A DNA stretch of 64,000 nucleotides from Streptomyces sp. CB02261 (GTDB lineage: Bacteria > Actinomycetota > Actinomycetes > Streptomycetales > Streptomycetaceae), in contig NZ_LIVX01000015.1 in NCBI RefSeq assembly GCF_001905665.1, positions 62,001 through 126,000 of the forward strand, given 5' to 3'. Shown piece by piece: positions 8,762 through 17,120 of the stretch; position 1 is the stretch's first letter; each line of letters starts with the position of its first letter. Below the pieces are notes generated by a model, which saw only the letters and a program-made list of their open reading frames with translations, did not search any database and was not told where the DNA came from. Position numbers and translations under genes: made by a program.

Positions 8762-9779
8762 CCGCGGCCAGGGCCGTCCGGTACTGCCCCGGGGTCGTGC
8801 CGAACTCCCGGCGGAAGGCGTGCGAGAAGGCGTACGGCGTGCTGTAGCCGACGCGTCGGGCGACGGCGGCCAACGGGTCCCGGGTGTCGCGGAGCAGGGC
8901 GGCGGCGCGGGTCAGGCGCCACCAGGTGAGGTACGCCATCGGGGGTCGGCCGACGAGGGCGGTGAAACGGCGGGCCAGGGTGGGCCGGGAGACCCCGGCC
9001 TCGGCGGCGAGCAGCTCGATGGTCCAGGGGGCCGCCGGGTCGGTGTGCAGGGCCCGCAGGGCGGCGGCGGTCACCGGATCGCCGAGGGCGGCCGGCCAGG
9101 TTCCGGCCGTACCGGCCCGACTTCCCGGGGCGGCGTCCGCGGCCGTCCAGGAACGGATCATGTAGACGAGGAGCAGGTCGAGCAGGCTGGGCAGGGCGAC
9201 CCCGGAGCCGGGAAGCCGCTCGCCCACCTCGTGGCCGAGCAGGGCGATGGCGGAGCGGAGGCCGGGATCGGCGCCGCCCGCGCCGCCGGGGCCGTCGGCA
9301 CCCCCGGCGCCGCGGTCGTCCCGGTTCGGCAGATGGACGAGCGGGGGGAGCTCCGCGAGGAGCGGGTGGACGTGGCTGCGGTCGAGCCGGTACTTGCCGC
9401 ACAGCATCTCGACCACGGCGCCGTCCTCCACCGTGGTGCCGTCCTCGCAGGCGGTGCTCACTCCGACGACGGGCGGCCGCGACCCGGCCCCGGCCGACCA
9501 CCGCTCGAAGGACACGGCGCGCGCGAGCCGCGCCGCGTCGGCGGGCCCGTCGGCGATCACGTGCCCGGTCCCGTGCGGCAGCAGGACGGCGTCGCCCGGG
9601 CCGAGTTCGACCGGCTCGCCGCCGTCGGGCAGCAGCCAGCAGTGGCCCTCCAGGACGACGTGGAAGCCCGCCCCGTCGTACGGGGCGAGGCGGGTGCACC
9701 AGCTCCCGGCGACCCGGACCCGCTGGGAGGAGGGCCGCCCGATCCGTACGGCCGAGATCGCGTCGCTCACCACGTCCAT
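8748..9779 (-). CDS. AraC family transcriptional regulator (cupin N-terminal, AraC HTH C-terminal)
   Basis: 343 aa. The N-terminal half is a cupin-type sensor (WCTRLAPYDGAGFHVVLEGHCWLL, ELGPGDAVLLPHGTGHVI), like cupin_6/AraC-binding regulators. The C-terminal 100 residues carry a double helix-turn-helix (WTIELLAAEAGVSRPTLARRF and AAVARRVGYSTPYAFSHAFRREFG) ending in TPGQYR. It is divergent from the metallo-hydrolase gene with 114 bp between starts, the usual arrangement for a regulator controlling its neighbour and itself. The ligand is unknown. A Gly/Ala/Asp-rich linker around residues 155-170 is low complexity. Confidence 0.92.
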   Translation of the reverse strand: MDVVSDAISAVRIGRPSSQRVRVAGSWCTRLAPYDGAGFHVVLEGHCWLLPDGGEPVELGPGDAVLLPHGTGHVIADGPADAARLARAVSFERWSAGAGSRPPVVGVSTACEDGTTVEDGAVVEMLCGKYRLDRSHVHPLLAELPPLVHLPNRDDRGAGGADGPGGAGGADPGLRSAIALLGHEVGERLPGSGVALPSLLDLLLVYMIRSWTAADAAPGSRAGTAGTWPAALGDPVTAAALRALHTDPAAPWTIELLAAEAGVSRPTLARRFTALVGRPPMAYLTWWRLTRAAALLRDTRDPLAAVARRVGYSTPYAFSHAFRREFGTTPGQYRTALAAATVG

Positions 9780-9893
9780 CGCGCCAGCGTAGCCCCACGG
9801 GACCGCCCGGCGGCGCCACGGTGAGACGTACGCGTATCCGGTAGAGCCGTACGGGCATTGAGAGGCTCATCCGCGCTCCCTAACGTCGACGGC

Positions 9894-10847
9894 ATGACAC
9901 AGGACAGCGCACAGCGCGTGGTGGTGGGGGACGTCGAGGTCGTCCGGGTCGTCGAGTGGCAGGGGCCGTTCGCGACCGCCGGCGAGCTCGTCCCCTCGGC
10001 CGGCGGGGAGACCTGGAAGGACAACGAGGACTGGCTGGCACCGGACCACTGGGATCCGGAGAGCGACCGGGCGGTCATGGCGCTGCAGACATGGGTGCTG
10101 CGCAGCGGGGGACGGACGATCCTGGTCGACACCGGGGTGGGCAACGGGCGCGAGCGGCCCGGCTCGCCGCAGTTCCACCACTGGCAGGGGGACTTCCTCG
10201 GCGTCCTGGAGCGGGCCGGGGTCCGCCCCGAGGACGTGGACGTCGTCGTCAACACCCATCTGCACGCCGACCACGTCGGTTGGAACACCCGAGCCGCAGA
10301 CGGCGGTGACGGCAGCGGCCCCGTTTACGACCCGGGCGGCGGCGAGTGGGTACCGACCTTCCCGCACGCCGAGTACCTCGTACCGGCGGCGGACGACGCC
10401 CACTTCGGGCCGGACAACGCCTACGGCGGCGGCCGCAGCCAGAGCGACCGATTCGTCTACGAGGACAGCGTCGCGCCCCTCCACCGCGCGGGGCGGATCG
10501 TGCTCTGGGACGGCGTCCACCGCATCGACGAGCACCTCACCCTGGAGTCCGCGCCCGGTCACACGCCCGGGTCGGCCGTGCTGAGACTCGCTTCGGCGGG
10601 GGAGCGGGCGGTCTTCGTCGGGGACCTGCTGCACAGTCCCGTGCAGATCCTCGACCCCGCGCACAGCAGCTGCTTCTGCCTGGACGCGCGAGGGGCGTCG
10701 GTGAGCCGCCGCCGGATCCTGGAGCGGGCCGCCGACGAGCGGGAGCTGGTCGTGCCCGCGCACTTCGGCGGGTCGGGCATCGCCGAAGTGCGCAGGGAGG
10801 GGAGCGGGTTCAGGATCGCCGGGAGGGGGCCCCGGGTCAGGCGCTGA
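9894..10847 (+). CDS. MBL-fold metallo-hydrolase
   Basis: 317 aa. The metallo-beta-lactamase metal-binding motif is NTHLHADHVGWN (HxHxDH); ILVDTGVGNG precedes it and SAPGHTPGSAV plus FVGDLLHSPVQIL follow with the further His and Asp ligands, and VPAHFGG near the C-terminus supplies the last His. The fold covers lactonases, thiolesterases and glyoxalases, so the substrate is open; the W/P-rich insert (ETWKDNEDWLAPDHWD) suggests a lactonase-like group. ATG at 9894 is preferred to one 36 bp upstream because MTQDSAQRVVVGDVEV is the natural beginning of the fold. It is divergent from the AraC gene, which probably controls it. Its last 11 bp overlap the convergent MFS gene. Confidence 0.9.
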   Translation: MTQDSAQRVVVGDVEVVRVVEWQGPFATAGELVPSAGGETWKDNEDWLAPDHWDPESDRAVMALQTWVLRSGGRTILVDTGVGNGRERPGSPQFHHWQGDFLGVLERAGVRPEDVDVVVNTHLHADHVGWNTRAADGGDGSGPVYDPGGGEWVPTFPHAEYLVPAADDAHFGPDNAYGGGRSQSDRFVYEDSVAPLHRAGRIVLWDGVHRIDEHLTLESAPGHTPGSAVLRLASAGERAVFVGDLLHSPVQILDPAHSSCFCLDARGASVSRRRILERAADERELVVPAHFGGSGIAEVRREGSGFRIAGRGPRVRR

Positions 10848-12249
10848 CGGGGGACTTCCCGGCGGAGCCGACGCCGCCGACGCCCTCGCCGGGCCCGGCC
10901 TCGATGCCGACACCGGCCTCGGCGCCGGCACCGGCCTCGATGCCGACATGGGCGCCGGCCTCTGCATCGACGGCGTCGCGGGCCGCGTCGTCGTCGCGGG
11001 CGGCGCTGTCGGCGTCACGGCCACCGTCGCTGTCGTCGTCCAGGGCCTTGCGCAGCCGCACGGTGTAGCCGACGGCGGCGAGGACACCGATCGTGAAGGT
11101 CACGGCCCAGAGGACGTTCGGGCCGGGGCCGCCGACGAGGGCTCCGGCGCCGATCGGGGCGACGAACCCGGCGACCGCCCACGACATGCCCATCACGCCC
11201 TGGTAGCGGCCCCGGGCGTGCTCGGGGGAGAGGCGGGCGGTGGCCGCGGCGTTCGTCGGGACGTGGATCATCTCGCCGACGGTCCAGACGACGACGGTCG
11301 CGGCGAAGGCGGCCACGGAGGAGCCGGCGAGGGCGGTGGCGCCGGTGCCGAAGGCGAAGAGGAGGGAGGAGAGGCCCAGCAGGAGGACCGGCGAGCGCTT
11401 GTCGGTCAGCCGGTTGACGAGCAGCTGGAAGCCGACGATGACGATGCCGTTGACGGCGATGACCACGCCGTACGAGGAGGGGGAGAGGCCCTGGTCCGCC
11501 ATGGTGAGCGGGAGGCCGATCCAGGGGGCGGTGAAGACGAGGCAGACGAGCAGGTTGAGCAGGACGAGGGTGCGGAAGGGTGCGTCGCGCAGCACGGTGA
11601 GCATGCTGACCTTGGCCTCGACGACCGGTTCGCCCGCCGTGTCGACGCGGGCCTCGGGCCGGGTCTCGGGGAGCCGCAGGAAGACGATGACGGCGCACAG
11701 GACGGTGGCGACGGCGTCGACGACGAAGAGGGCGCGGTAGCCGAGGAAGATCGCGGCGCCGCCGCCGACGGAGGCGATGGCGAAGCCGAGGTTGAGGGCC
11801 CAGTAGTTCAGGGCGTAGGCCCGGCGCACGTCGTGGGCGGGGACCATGTCGGCGATCGTGGCGTTGATGGAGGGGCGCACGGCCTGCATGGCGACGCCCA
11901 TGAGGAGGACGACCGTGGCGATGGCCCAGGCGCTGGTGACGACGGCGAGGGCGGCCGCGCCGGCCGCGGCCGCGAGGTGCATCGTGACCATGGTGGGGCG
12001 CCGGCCCCAGCGGTCGGTGAGCGCGCCGCCGAGCGGCGAGCCGGCGACGCCGCCGAGCCCGTGGAGGGCGACGACGAGCCCGGCGAACCAGGCGGAGTGC
12101 CCGAGCTCCACCGTCAGGTAGAGCGAGAGGAACGTCAGGACGAAGGCCCCGGTCCTGTTGACCAGGGTCGACAGCCACAGCCACCAGAAGCCCTGCGGGA
12201 GCCCGGACACCGTCGCACGGGCCGATCGTCTGAGCGAATCGATGGACAT
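10837..12249 (-). CDS. MFS transporter (drug:H+ antiporter-like)
   Basis: 470 aa with about 12 predicted transmembrane helices; the MFS loop 2-3 signature is seen as GGALTDRWGRRPTMV and a second-half equivalent as NRLTDKRSP. The general architecture resembles MdtH/Bmr-type exporters, and the substrate is unknown. After the last helix there is an unusual about 65-residue tail: an Asp/Arg-rich part (DDDSDGGRDADSAARDDD), then an Ala/Gly/Glu repeat (AGAHVGIEAG, AGAEAGVGIEAG, GPGEGVG) encoded by an imperfect DNA repeat around 10870-10965. The start follows no strong Shine-Dalgarno; 124 bp separate it from divergent gpmA. Confidence 0.9.
   Translation of the reverse strand: MSIDSLRRSARATVSGLPQGFWWLWLSTLVNRTGAFVLTFLSLYLTVELGHSAWFAGLVVALHGLGGVAGSPLGGALTDRWGRRPTMVTMHLAAAAGAAALAVVTSAWAIATVVLLMGVAMQAVRPSINATIADMVPAHDVRRAYALNYWALNLGFAIASVGGGAAIFLGYRALFVVDAVATVLCAVIVFLRLPETRPEARVDTAGEPVVEAKVSMLTVLRDAPFRTLVLLNLLVCLVFTAPWIGLPLTMADQGLSPSSYGVVIAVNGIVIVGFQLLVNRLTDKRSPVLLLGLSSLLFAFGTGATALAGSSVAAFAATVVVWTVGEMIHVPTNAAATARLSPEHARGRYQGVMGMSWAVAGFVAPIGAGALVGGPGPNVLWAVTFTIGVLAAVGYTVRLRKALDDDSDGGRDADSAARDDDAARDAVDAEAGAHVGIEAGAGAEAGVGIEAGPGEGVGGVGSAGKSPVSA
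10870..10965. repeat. Imperfect in-frame repeat at the MFS C-terminus
   Basis: CCTCGATGCCGACA-type and GGCGCCGGCACCGGCCTC-type units alternate, encoding the Gly/Ala/Glu-rich tail of the transporter (GIEAG repeated). It lies in the extreme 3' end of the gene and looks like replication-slippage expansion. Confidence 0.7.
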
Positions 12250-12360
12250 GTGGGCGCCCCCCTGCTGTACGTAAGCCCTGCTTCAGGCTTCCGTAACTTA
12301 CGCATCTCACCCGTCGGACGCCAGCCAATTGACGACGCGCGTCAATCGTCAGCGGTCGAT

Positions 12361-12373
12361 TAGGCTCGTACGC
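12361..12373 (+). promoter_or_regulatory. Candidate -10 (TAGGCT) for a leaderless gpmA transcript
   Basis: TAGGCT at 12361-12366 is followed by 7 bases and then the gpmA ATG at 12374. There is no Shine-Dalgarno before this ATG. The spacing is what is expected if transcription starts on the A of the ATG, a frequent arrangement in Streptomyces. No ideal -35 was found; an inverted repeat TTGACG-N5-CGTCAA lies at 12329-12345, just upstream, and might be an operator. Confidence 0.45.
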
Positions 12374-13132
12374 ATGGCCGACGCACCGTACAAGCTGATC
12401 CTCCTCCGCCATGGCGAGAGCGAGTGGAACGAGAAGAATCTGTTCACCGGTTGGGTGGACGTGAACCTCACCGCCAAGGGCGAGAAGGAGGCGACGCGCG
12501 GCGGCGAGCTGCTCAAGGACGCCGGCCTGCTGCCCGACGTGCTCCACACCTCCCTCCAGAGGCGCGCCATCCGCACGGCCCAGCTCGCGCTGGAGTCCGC
12601 GGACCGCCACTGGATCCCCGTCCACCGCTCCTGGCGCCTCAACGAGCGCCACTACGGCGCCCTCCAGGGCAAGGACAAGGCCCAGACGCTCGCCGAGTTC
12701 GGCGAGGAGCAGTTCATGCTGTGGCGCCGCTCGTACGACACCCCGCCGCCGGAGCTGTCCGACGACAGCGAGTACTCGCAGGCGCACGACGCCCGTTACG
12801 CGACGATCCCGCCGGAGCTGCGCCCGCGGACCGAGTGCCTCAAGGACGTCGTCCAGCGGATGCTCCCGTACTGGTACGACGCGATCGTCCCGGACCTCCT
12901 GACCGGCCGCACGGTCCTCGTCGCCGCCCACGGCAACAGCCTGCGCGCTCTCGTCAAGCACCTCGACGGCATCTCGGACGCCGACATCGCGGGCCTCAAC
13001 ATCCCGACGGGCATCCCCCTGTCCTACGAGCTCGACGAGAACTTCAAGCCCCTCAACCCGGGCGGCACCTACCTCGACCCGGACGCGGCCGCCGCCGCCA
13101 TCGAGGCCGTGAAGAACCAGGGCAAGAAGTAG
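12374..13132 (+). CDS. gpmA: 2,3-bisphosphoglycerate-dependent phosphoglycerate mutase
   Basis: 252 aa, the family's usual length. It interconverts 3- and 2-phosphoglycerate in glycolysis and gluconeogenesis. Signature [20 protein letters not shown] contains the phosphorylated His11; [33 protein letters not shown], and [17 protein letters not shown] (second catalytic His) complete the active site. The C-terminal ELDENFKPL and [10 protein letters not shown] are typical of dPGM. The start at 12374 gives the [15 protein letters not shown]-terminus; the transcript is probably leaderless. A strong hairpin follows the stop within 50 bp. Confidence 0.97.
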   Translation: MADAPYKLILLRHGESEWNEKNLFTGWVDVNLTAKGEKEATRGGELLKDAGLLPDVLHTSLQRRAIRTAQLALESADRHWIPVHRSWRLNERHYGALQGKDKAQTLAEFGEEQFMLWRRSYDTPPPELSDDSEYSQAHDARYATIPPELRPRTECLKDVVQRMLPYWYDAIVPDLLTGRTVLVAAHGNSLRALVKHLDGISDADIAGLNIPTGIPLSYELDENFKPLNPGGTYLDPDAAAAAIEAVKNQGKK

Positions 13133-13147
13133 CCCTGACGCGCCCTC

Positions 13148-13186
13148 AAGGCCCCTGCCGGCGGAGTCCCCACCGGCAGGGGCCTT
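13148..13186 (+). terminator. Rho-independent-type terminator after gpmA
   Basis: A perfect 14-bp stem: AAGGCCCCTGCCGG (13148-13161) pairs with CCGGCAGGGGCCTT (13173-13186) across an 11-base loop, starting 15 bp after the gpmA stop. A U-tract is absent, as is usual in Streptomyces. Confidence 0.85.
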
Positions 13187-13254
13187 GTGCTGGGCCGGGC
13201 GCGTGAGGGAAAGCCGGGCGCGTGAGGGGTGCCCCTACCGTTACCGTCCAGGCC

Positions 13255-13734
13255 ATGAGTACGCCCCCCAGCACCTCGTTGCGCCTGGAGCAGGTCACCC
13301 CGGCCAACGTCGACGCCGCCCTCGCCCTGCGCGTCCATCCCCATCAGGAGCACAACGTCGCCCCCGTCGTGCGCTCCCTCGCCCAGGCGTACGCCTTCGG
13401 GGAGGCCGCCTGGCCGCGGCTGGTCTTCGACGGCGACGAGCTCGTCGGCTTCCTGATGGCCTTCCTCGACATCCCCTGGGACGAGGAGAAGGGCACGGGA
13501 GAGCGGCGCAGCGGCCTCTGGCGGCTCAACATCTCCGCCGACGCCCAGGGCAAGGGGTACGGACGGTTCGCCGTCGACGCCGTACGCGACGAGCTCCGGC
13601 GGCGCGGAACGGCGCGGCTGTACGTGACGTGGGAGCCGGGCGTGAACGGGCCCGGCGCGTTCTACCGCCGGCTCGGCTTCCGTACCACCGGCGAGGTCAG
13701 CGGCGGCCAGACCGTCGGCGTACTCGACATCTGA
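13255..13734 (+). CDS. GNAT family N-acetyltransferase
   Basis: 159 aa. The GNAT acetyl-CoA binding core is visible as LWRLNISADAQGKGYGRFAVDAVRDELRRRG (the QGKGYG pyrophosphate loop), with ARLYVTWEPGVNGPGAFYRRLGFRTTGEV forming the C-terminal half. The middle contains FLMAFLDIPWDEEKGTGERRSG. Substrate unknown; similar actinobacterial proteins are often labelled spermine/spermidine acetyltransferase-like, but nothing here proves it. The ATG at 13255 agrees with a conserved-looking N-terminus SLRLEQVTPANVDAALAL. Confidence 0.88.
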   Translation: MSTPPSTSLRLEQVTPANVDAALALRVHPHQEHNVAPVVRSLAQAYAFGEAAWPRLVFDGDELVGFLMAFLDIPWDEEKGTGERRSGLWRLNISADAQGKGYGRFAVDAVRDELRRRGTARLYVTWEPGVNGPGAFYRRLGFRTTGEVSGGQTVGVLDI

Positions 13735-13806
13735 GGAGAAGGGGGCGGGGGCGGACCCGCCGCGGGGCGGAACCCGACCCGCGCGGAGCCCCCGCCCCCT
13801 CCCGCG

Positions 13807-13962
13807 TCAGCCCGAGCAGCCCCCGCACTGGCAGGGCGCGCCCGACTGGCAGCCGCAGCCGCAGCCCGAGCCGCAGCCACAGGCGCCGAGCACCGGCAGG
13901 AAGACCGCTTCGCGCGGCGCCTCCGCACCGGAGTCGGTCGTCGTCATCGGGGATTCGGCCAT
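13807..13962 (-). CDS. 51-aa Gly/Cys-rich small protein, metallothionein-like composition
   Basis: A 51-residue protein: a polar N-terminal half (MAESPMTTTDSGAEAPREAV), a short hydrophobic piece (FLPVLGA), then a 26-residue tail with eight cysteines spaced mostly as C-G-C and C-x3-C, with Gly, Ser and Gln between. GGGAGGG lies 5 bases before the ATG, a strong Shine-Dalgarno that makes expression credible. The density of CxC motifs suggests thiolate metal binding or a cyclised, modified peptide. I do not recognise it as any named metallothionein. It is close to phoU but 119 bp away, on the same strand, downstream of it. Confidence 0.7.
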   Translation of the reverse strand: MAESPMTTTDSGAEAPREAVFLPVLGACGCGSGCGCGCQSGAPCQCGGCSG

Positions 13963-14080
13963 GGGGTCCCTCCCTTTCGAGGCGTGCGTCGCCTCCCCCC
14001 ATTGCATGCCCACCCGGACCGGCGCATCAACGGCGCATCGGCGCCCGCACGCCTGTACGCCCCGCGCGCACCGGTCGGGG

Positions 14081-14761
14081 TTACGCGCCCTCCACCGGCG
14101 CGTCCGAGGCCTGCAGCTCGTCGGCGTGCTCGCCCGTCACCAGGTACACGACCCGCTTCGCCACCGACACCGCGTGGTCCGCGAACCGCTCGTAGTACCG
14201 GCCGAGCAGCGTCACGTCCACCGCCGTCTCGATGCCGTGCTTCCAGCGGTCGTCGATCAGGTGCTGGAACAGCGTCCGGTGCAGCAGGTCCATCTCGTCG
14301 TCGTCCTGCTCCAGCTGGAGCGCGAGGTCGACGTCCTTCGTGATGATGACCTCCGCCGCCTTCGCCATCAGGCGCTGCGCCAGCTGACCCATCTCCAGGA
14401 TGGTCGCGTGCAGGTCCCGCGGCACCGCCGAATCCGGGAACCGCAGCCGCGCCAGCTTCGCCACGTGCTGCGCCAGGTCACCCGAGCGCTCCAGGTCGGC
14501 GCTCATCCGCAGCGAGGTCACCACGATCCGCAGATCCGTCGCGACCGGCTGCTGCCGCGCGAGCAGCGCTATCGCGCGGGCCTCAAGATCGTGCTGGAGG
14601 TCGTCGACCTTCTGGTCCGCCGCGATCACGCTCTCCGCGAGCTTCAGATCCGCGTCGAGCATCGCCGTCGTGGCGCGCCCGACCGCCGACCCGACGAGTC
14701 GGGCCATCTCGACCAGGCTCTCGCCGATCGAGTCCAGTTCCTCGTGGTACGCGTCCCGCAT
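14081..14761 (-). CDS. phoU: Phosphate-specific signalling accessory protein PhoU
   Basis: 226 aa, all-alpha, two PhoU repeats (about residues 14-100 and 118-205) each with the conserved acidic/metal-binding helix (DLERSGDLAQHVAKLARL and YYERFADHAVSVAKRVVYLV). PhoU links the Pst phosphate transporter to the PhoR kinase and represses PHO signalling when phosphate is plentiful; no pst genes lie in this window. ATG at 14761 (MRDAYHEELDSIGESL) is preferred to one 57 bp upstream, because GAGAGGGA precedes it at proper spacing. It is divergent from phoR with PHO boxes in between, indicating PhoP control. Confidence 0.96.
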   Translation of the reverse strand: MRDAYHEELDSIGESLVEMARLVGSAVGRATTAMLDADLKLAESVIAADQKVDDLQHDLEARAIALLARQQPVATDLRIVVTSLRMSADLERSGDLAQHVAKLARLRFPDSAVPRDLHATILEMGQLAQRLMAKAAEVIITKDVDLALQLEQDDDEMDLLHRTLFQHLIDDRWKHGIETAVDVTLLGRYYERFADHAVSVAKRVVYLVTGEHADELQASDAPVEGA

Positions 14762-14879
14762 GTGGCTGTCCCTCTCTACGCAAAGCTCCGGGGTCCGGGT
14801 GGGGCTCGGAACCCCCACGCTCCCACGTTCGGTCCCCTACGCGTCCGATTCCACCCCCACCCATGAACCACCACCGTCT

Positions 14880-14954
14880 CCCAGGTGAACTCTGGGCTAC
14901 ACGCGCCACTGTCCGGTCCGGGGCAAATGAACCGCCCCCGTCTTCACAGTGAAC
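14880..14954. promoter_or_regulatory. PHO boxes (PhoP-binding direct repeats) between phoU and phoR
   Basis: Read on the minus strand, GTTCACTGTGA (14944-14954) and GTTCATTTGCC (14922-14932) are 11-nt repeat units exactly 22 bp apart, and a third, GTTCACCTGGG, lies at 14880-14890. They fit the Streptomyces PHO box, built of 11-nt direct repeats of GTTCA-plus-6. Their orientation faces phoU, and the site sits 74 bp or more upstream of phoR. Confidence 0.8.
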
Positions 14955-15027
14955 TCTGAGCGACGACTGTTCGAGGAGCCACTCGGACGGCTGGGAACGT
15001 GTCCCCGCCCCCGCATAACCTTGAGGC

Positions 15028-16257
15028 ATGGACGTGAACGCGGCAGTCGCCGCATTGGCCGCGATCGCCGGAGTGTGCACCGGCGTGATCGCCATGCTGG
15101 CGTTCCGCTGGAGCGAGCGCGACCAGGCGAGACCCACCCGCACCTCCCTGCACACCGACGCCGTGCTCCCGCCCGGCGTCGACACCGTCCTCTCCGTGCT
15201 GCGCTCCTCCGCGGTCGTCCTCGACGAGAGCGACTCCGTGGTCAAGGCCAGCTCGGCGGCGTACGCGCTCGGCCTGGTCCGGGGCGGCAAGCTGGCCATC
15301 GAGCCCATGCTCAACATGGCCCGCGACACGCGCCGGGACGGGGAGATACGACAGGTCGAGCTGGACCTGGCGCGACGCGGCGCGGGACGCGGCGAGGCCC
15401 TCGCCGTCTCCGCCCGGGTCGCCCCGCTGGGCTCGCGGCTCGTGCTGCTCCTGGTCGAGGACCTCACCGAGGCCCGCCGTATCGAAGCGGTACGGCGCGA
15501 CTTCGTCGCCAACGTGAGCCATGAGCTCAAGACCCCGACCGGCGCGCTCTCCCTGCTCTCCGAGGCGGTCATGGACGCCTCGGACGACCCCGAGGCGGTC
15601 ACCCGCTTCGCCGGCCGCATGCAGATAGAGGCCACGCGCCTCACCAACCTCGTACAGGAGCTGATCGACCTCTCCCGCGTGCAGAACGACGACCCGCTCG
15701 AAGACTCCGAGCCCGTGTCCGTCGACGAACTCGTCGCCGAGGCGATCGACCGCTCCCGGCACACCGCCTCCACCAAGCAGATCACCATGGTCTCGGGAGG
15801 CGCCGCCGACCTGTTCGTCTGGGGCAGCCGCGGCCAGCTCGCCGCCGCCCTCGGCAACCTCGTGGAGAACGCCGTCAACTACTCACCGGCCCGTACGCGG
15901 GTGGGCATCGCCGCCCGCCACATCGCGGCGCCCGGCGGCGACCTGATCGAGATAGCCGTGACCGACCAGGGCATCGGCATCTCCGAGAAGGACCGCGAGC
16001 GCATCTTCGAGCGCTTCTACCGGGTCGACCCGGCCCGCTCCCGTGCCACCGGCGGTACGGGACTCGGTCTGGCCATCGTCAAGCACGTGGCCGCCTCCCA
16101 CGGCGGCGAGGTCACCGTGTGGAGCACCGAAGGCCAGGGCTCCACCTTCACCCTGCGGCTGCCCGTGGCGGGCGCCGCACGGGACCGCCGGCCCGCCTCG
16201 TCCTCCACCCCTGATCTCATGACCGAACCGCTTCCTGCCCCGGAGGTCCTTCCGTGA
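15028..16257 (+). CDS. phoR: Phosphate-sensing membrane histidine kinase PhoR (SenX3-like)
   Basis: 409 aa. An N-terminal transmembrane segment (about residues 5-26), then a PAS-like input region (about 50-150), HisKA with phospho-His165 in FVANVSHELKTP, and HATPase with the N box (ALGNLVENAVNYSP), G1 (VTDQGIGIS), F box (IFERFYRV) and G2 (GGTGLGLAIVKH). With PhoP it activates the phosphate-starvation regulon, which in Streptomyces also represses antibiotic production. The stop overlaps the phoP start by 4 bp (GTGA). It is divergent from phoU across PHO boxes. The single N-terminal helix instead of a large periplasmic sensor matches actinobacterial PhoR/SenX3. Confidence 0.95.
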   Translation: MDVNAAVAALAAIAGVCTGVIAMLAFRWSERDQARPTRTSLHTDAVLPPGVDTVLSVLRSSAVVLDESDSVVKASSAAYALGLVRGGKLAIEPMLNMARDTRRDGEIRQVELDLARRGAGRGEALAVSARVAPLGSRLVLLLVEDLTEARRIEAVRRDFVANVSHELKTPTGALSLLSEAVMDASDDPEAVTRFAGRMQIEATRLTNLVQELIDLSRVQNDDPLEDSEPVSVDELVAEAIDRSRHTASTKQITMVSGGAADLFVWGSRGQLAAALGNLVENAVNYSPARTRVGIAARHIAAPGGDLIEIAVTDQGIGISEKDRERIFERFYRVDPARSRATGGTGLGLAIVKHVAASHGGEVTVWSTEGQGSTFTLRLPVAGAARDRRPASSSTPDLMTEPLPAPEVLP

Positions 16258-16934
16258 CCCGAGTGCTCGTCGTCGAGGATGAGGAATCCTTCAGCGACGC
16301 CCTGTCCTACATGCTTCGCAAGGAAGGCTTCGAGGTCGCCGTGGCGGCGACCGGGCCCGACGGTCTCGACGAGTTCGAGCGCAACGGGGCGGATCTGGTC
16401 CTCCTCGACCTGATGCTCCCCGGTCTGCCCGGTACCGAGGTGTGCCGGCAGCTGCGCGGCCGCTCCAACGTCCCGGTGATCATGGTGACCGCCAAGGACA
16501 GCGAGATCGACAAGGTCGTCGGGCTGGAGATAGGAGCCGACGACTACGTGACCAAGCCGTTCTCCTCGCGGGAGCTGGTGGCCCGCATCCGCGCGGTCCT
16601 GCGCCGCCGCGGCGAGCCGGAGGAGGTCACCCCGGCGGCCCTGGAGGCCGGACCGGTCCGCATGGACGTCGACCGCCACGTGGTGACGGTCGCGGGCGGC
16701 AAGGTCGACCTGCCGCTGAAGGAGTTCGACCTGCTGGAGATGCTCCTGCGCAACGCGGGCCGTGTGCTGACCCGTATGCAGCTGATCGACCGGGTGTGGG
16801 GCGCGGACTACGTCGGCGACACCAAGACCCTCGACGTCCACGTGAAGCGCCTCCGCGCCAAGATCGAACCGGACCCGGGCGCCCCGCGCTACCTGGTCAC
16901 GGTCCGCGGCCTGGGCTACAAGTTCGAGCCGTAG
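16254..16934 (+). CDS. phoP: Phosphate response regulator PhoP (OmpR family)
   Basis: 226 aa. Receiver domain with acidic pocket (VVEDEES), phospho-acceptor Asp52 in LVLLDLMLPG, Thr79 in IMVTAKDSE and Lys101 in YVTKPFSS; C-terminal winged helix (about 128-226) with VDLPLKEFDLLEMLLRN and LDVHVKRLRAKIE, ending YLVTVRGLGYKFEP. It binds PHO boxes such as those upstream of phoU. The GTG start overlaps the phoR stop (4 bp), so translation is coupled. The last 71 bases of the gene plus 10 bases after the stop are duplicated exactly 174 bp downstream. Confidence 0.97.
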   Translation: MTRVLVVEDEESFSDALSYMLRKEGFEVAVAATGPDGLDEFERNGADLVLLDLMLPGLPGTEVCRQLRGRSNVPVIMVTAKDSEIDKVVGLEIGADDYVTKPFSSRELVARIRAVLRRRGEPEEVTPAALEAGPVRMDVDRHVVTVAGGKVDLPLKEFDLLEMLLRNAGRVLTRMQLIDRVWGADYVGDTKTLDVHVKRLRAKIEPDPGAPRYLVTVRGLGYKFEP

Positions 16935-16944
16935 ACCGGACCGG
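16864..16944 (+). repeat. Copy 1 of an 81-bp exact duplication (phoP 3' end)
   Basis: The copy inside phoP spans the last codons through the stop to 10 bases beyond. It is identical base for base to 17038-17118; offset 174 bp. Confidence 0.95.
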
Positions 16945-17037
16945 ACCGGAGGATGCCGGGCGGAGTCCGGCGCAGCGTCCCGAAGCCCGGGAGGCCCTCC
17001 GGGGCCGAGCGGTGTGAGGGGCGCACGCGGGAGGGGT

Positions 17038-17118
17038 TCGAACCGGACCCGGGCGCCCCGCGCTACCTGGTCACGGTCCGCGGCCTGGGCTACAAGTTCG
17101 AGCCGTAGACCGGACCGG
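17038..17118 (+). repeat. Copy 2 of the phoP 3'-end duplication
   Basis: This exact 81-bp copy of 16864-16944 encodes the final about 23 residues of PhoP (PDPGAPRYLVTVRGLGYKF) and its stop. No mismatch is visible, suggesting a recent event or selection. Confidence 0.95.
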
Positions 17119-17120
17119 CC

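Noticed and set aside
14880-14890. Third PHO unit as equal partner of the other two
   Set aside because: It is 42, not 44, bp from the next unit, so it falls out of the 11-bp phase; kept only as a possible weak site inside the regulatory feature.
17038-17118. Second short phoP-like gene
   Set aside because: Only the last about 23 codons are repeated, with no start codon or Shine-Dalgarno.
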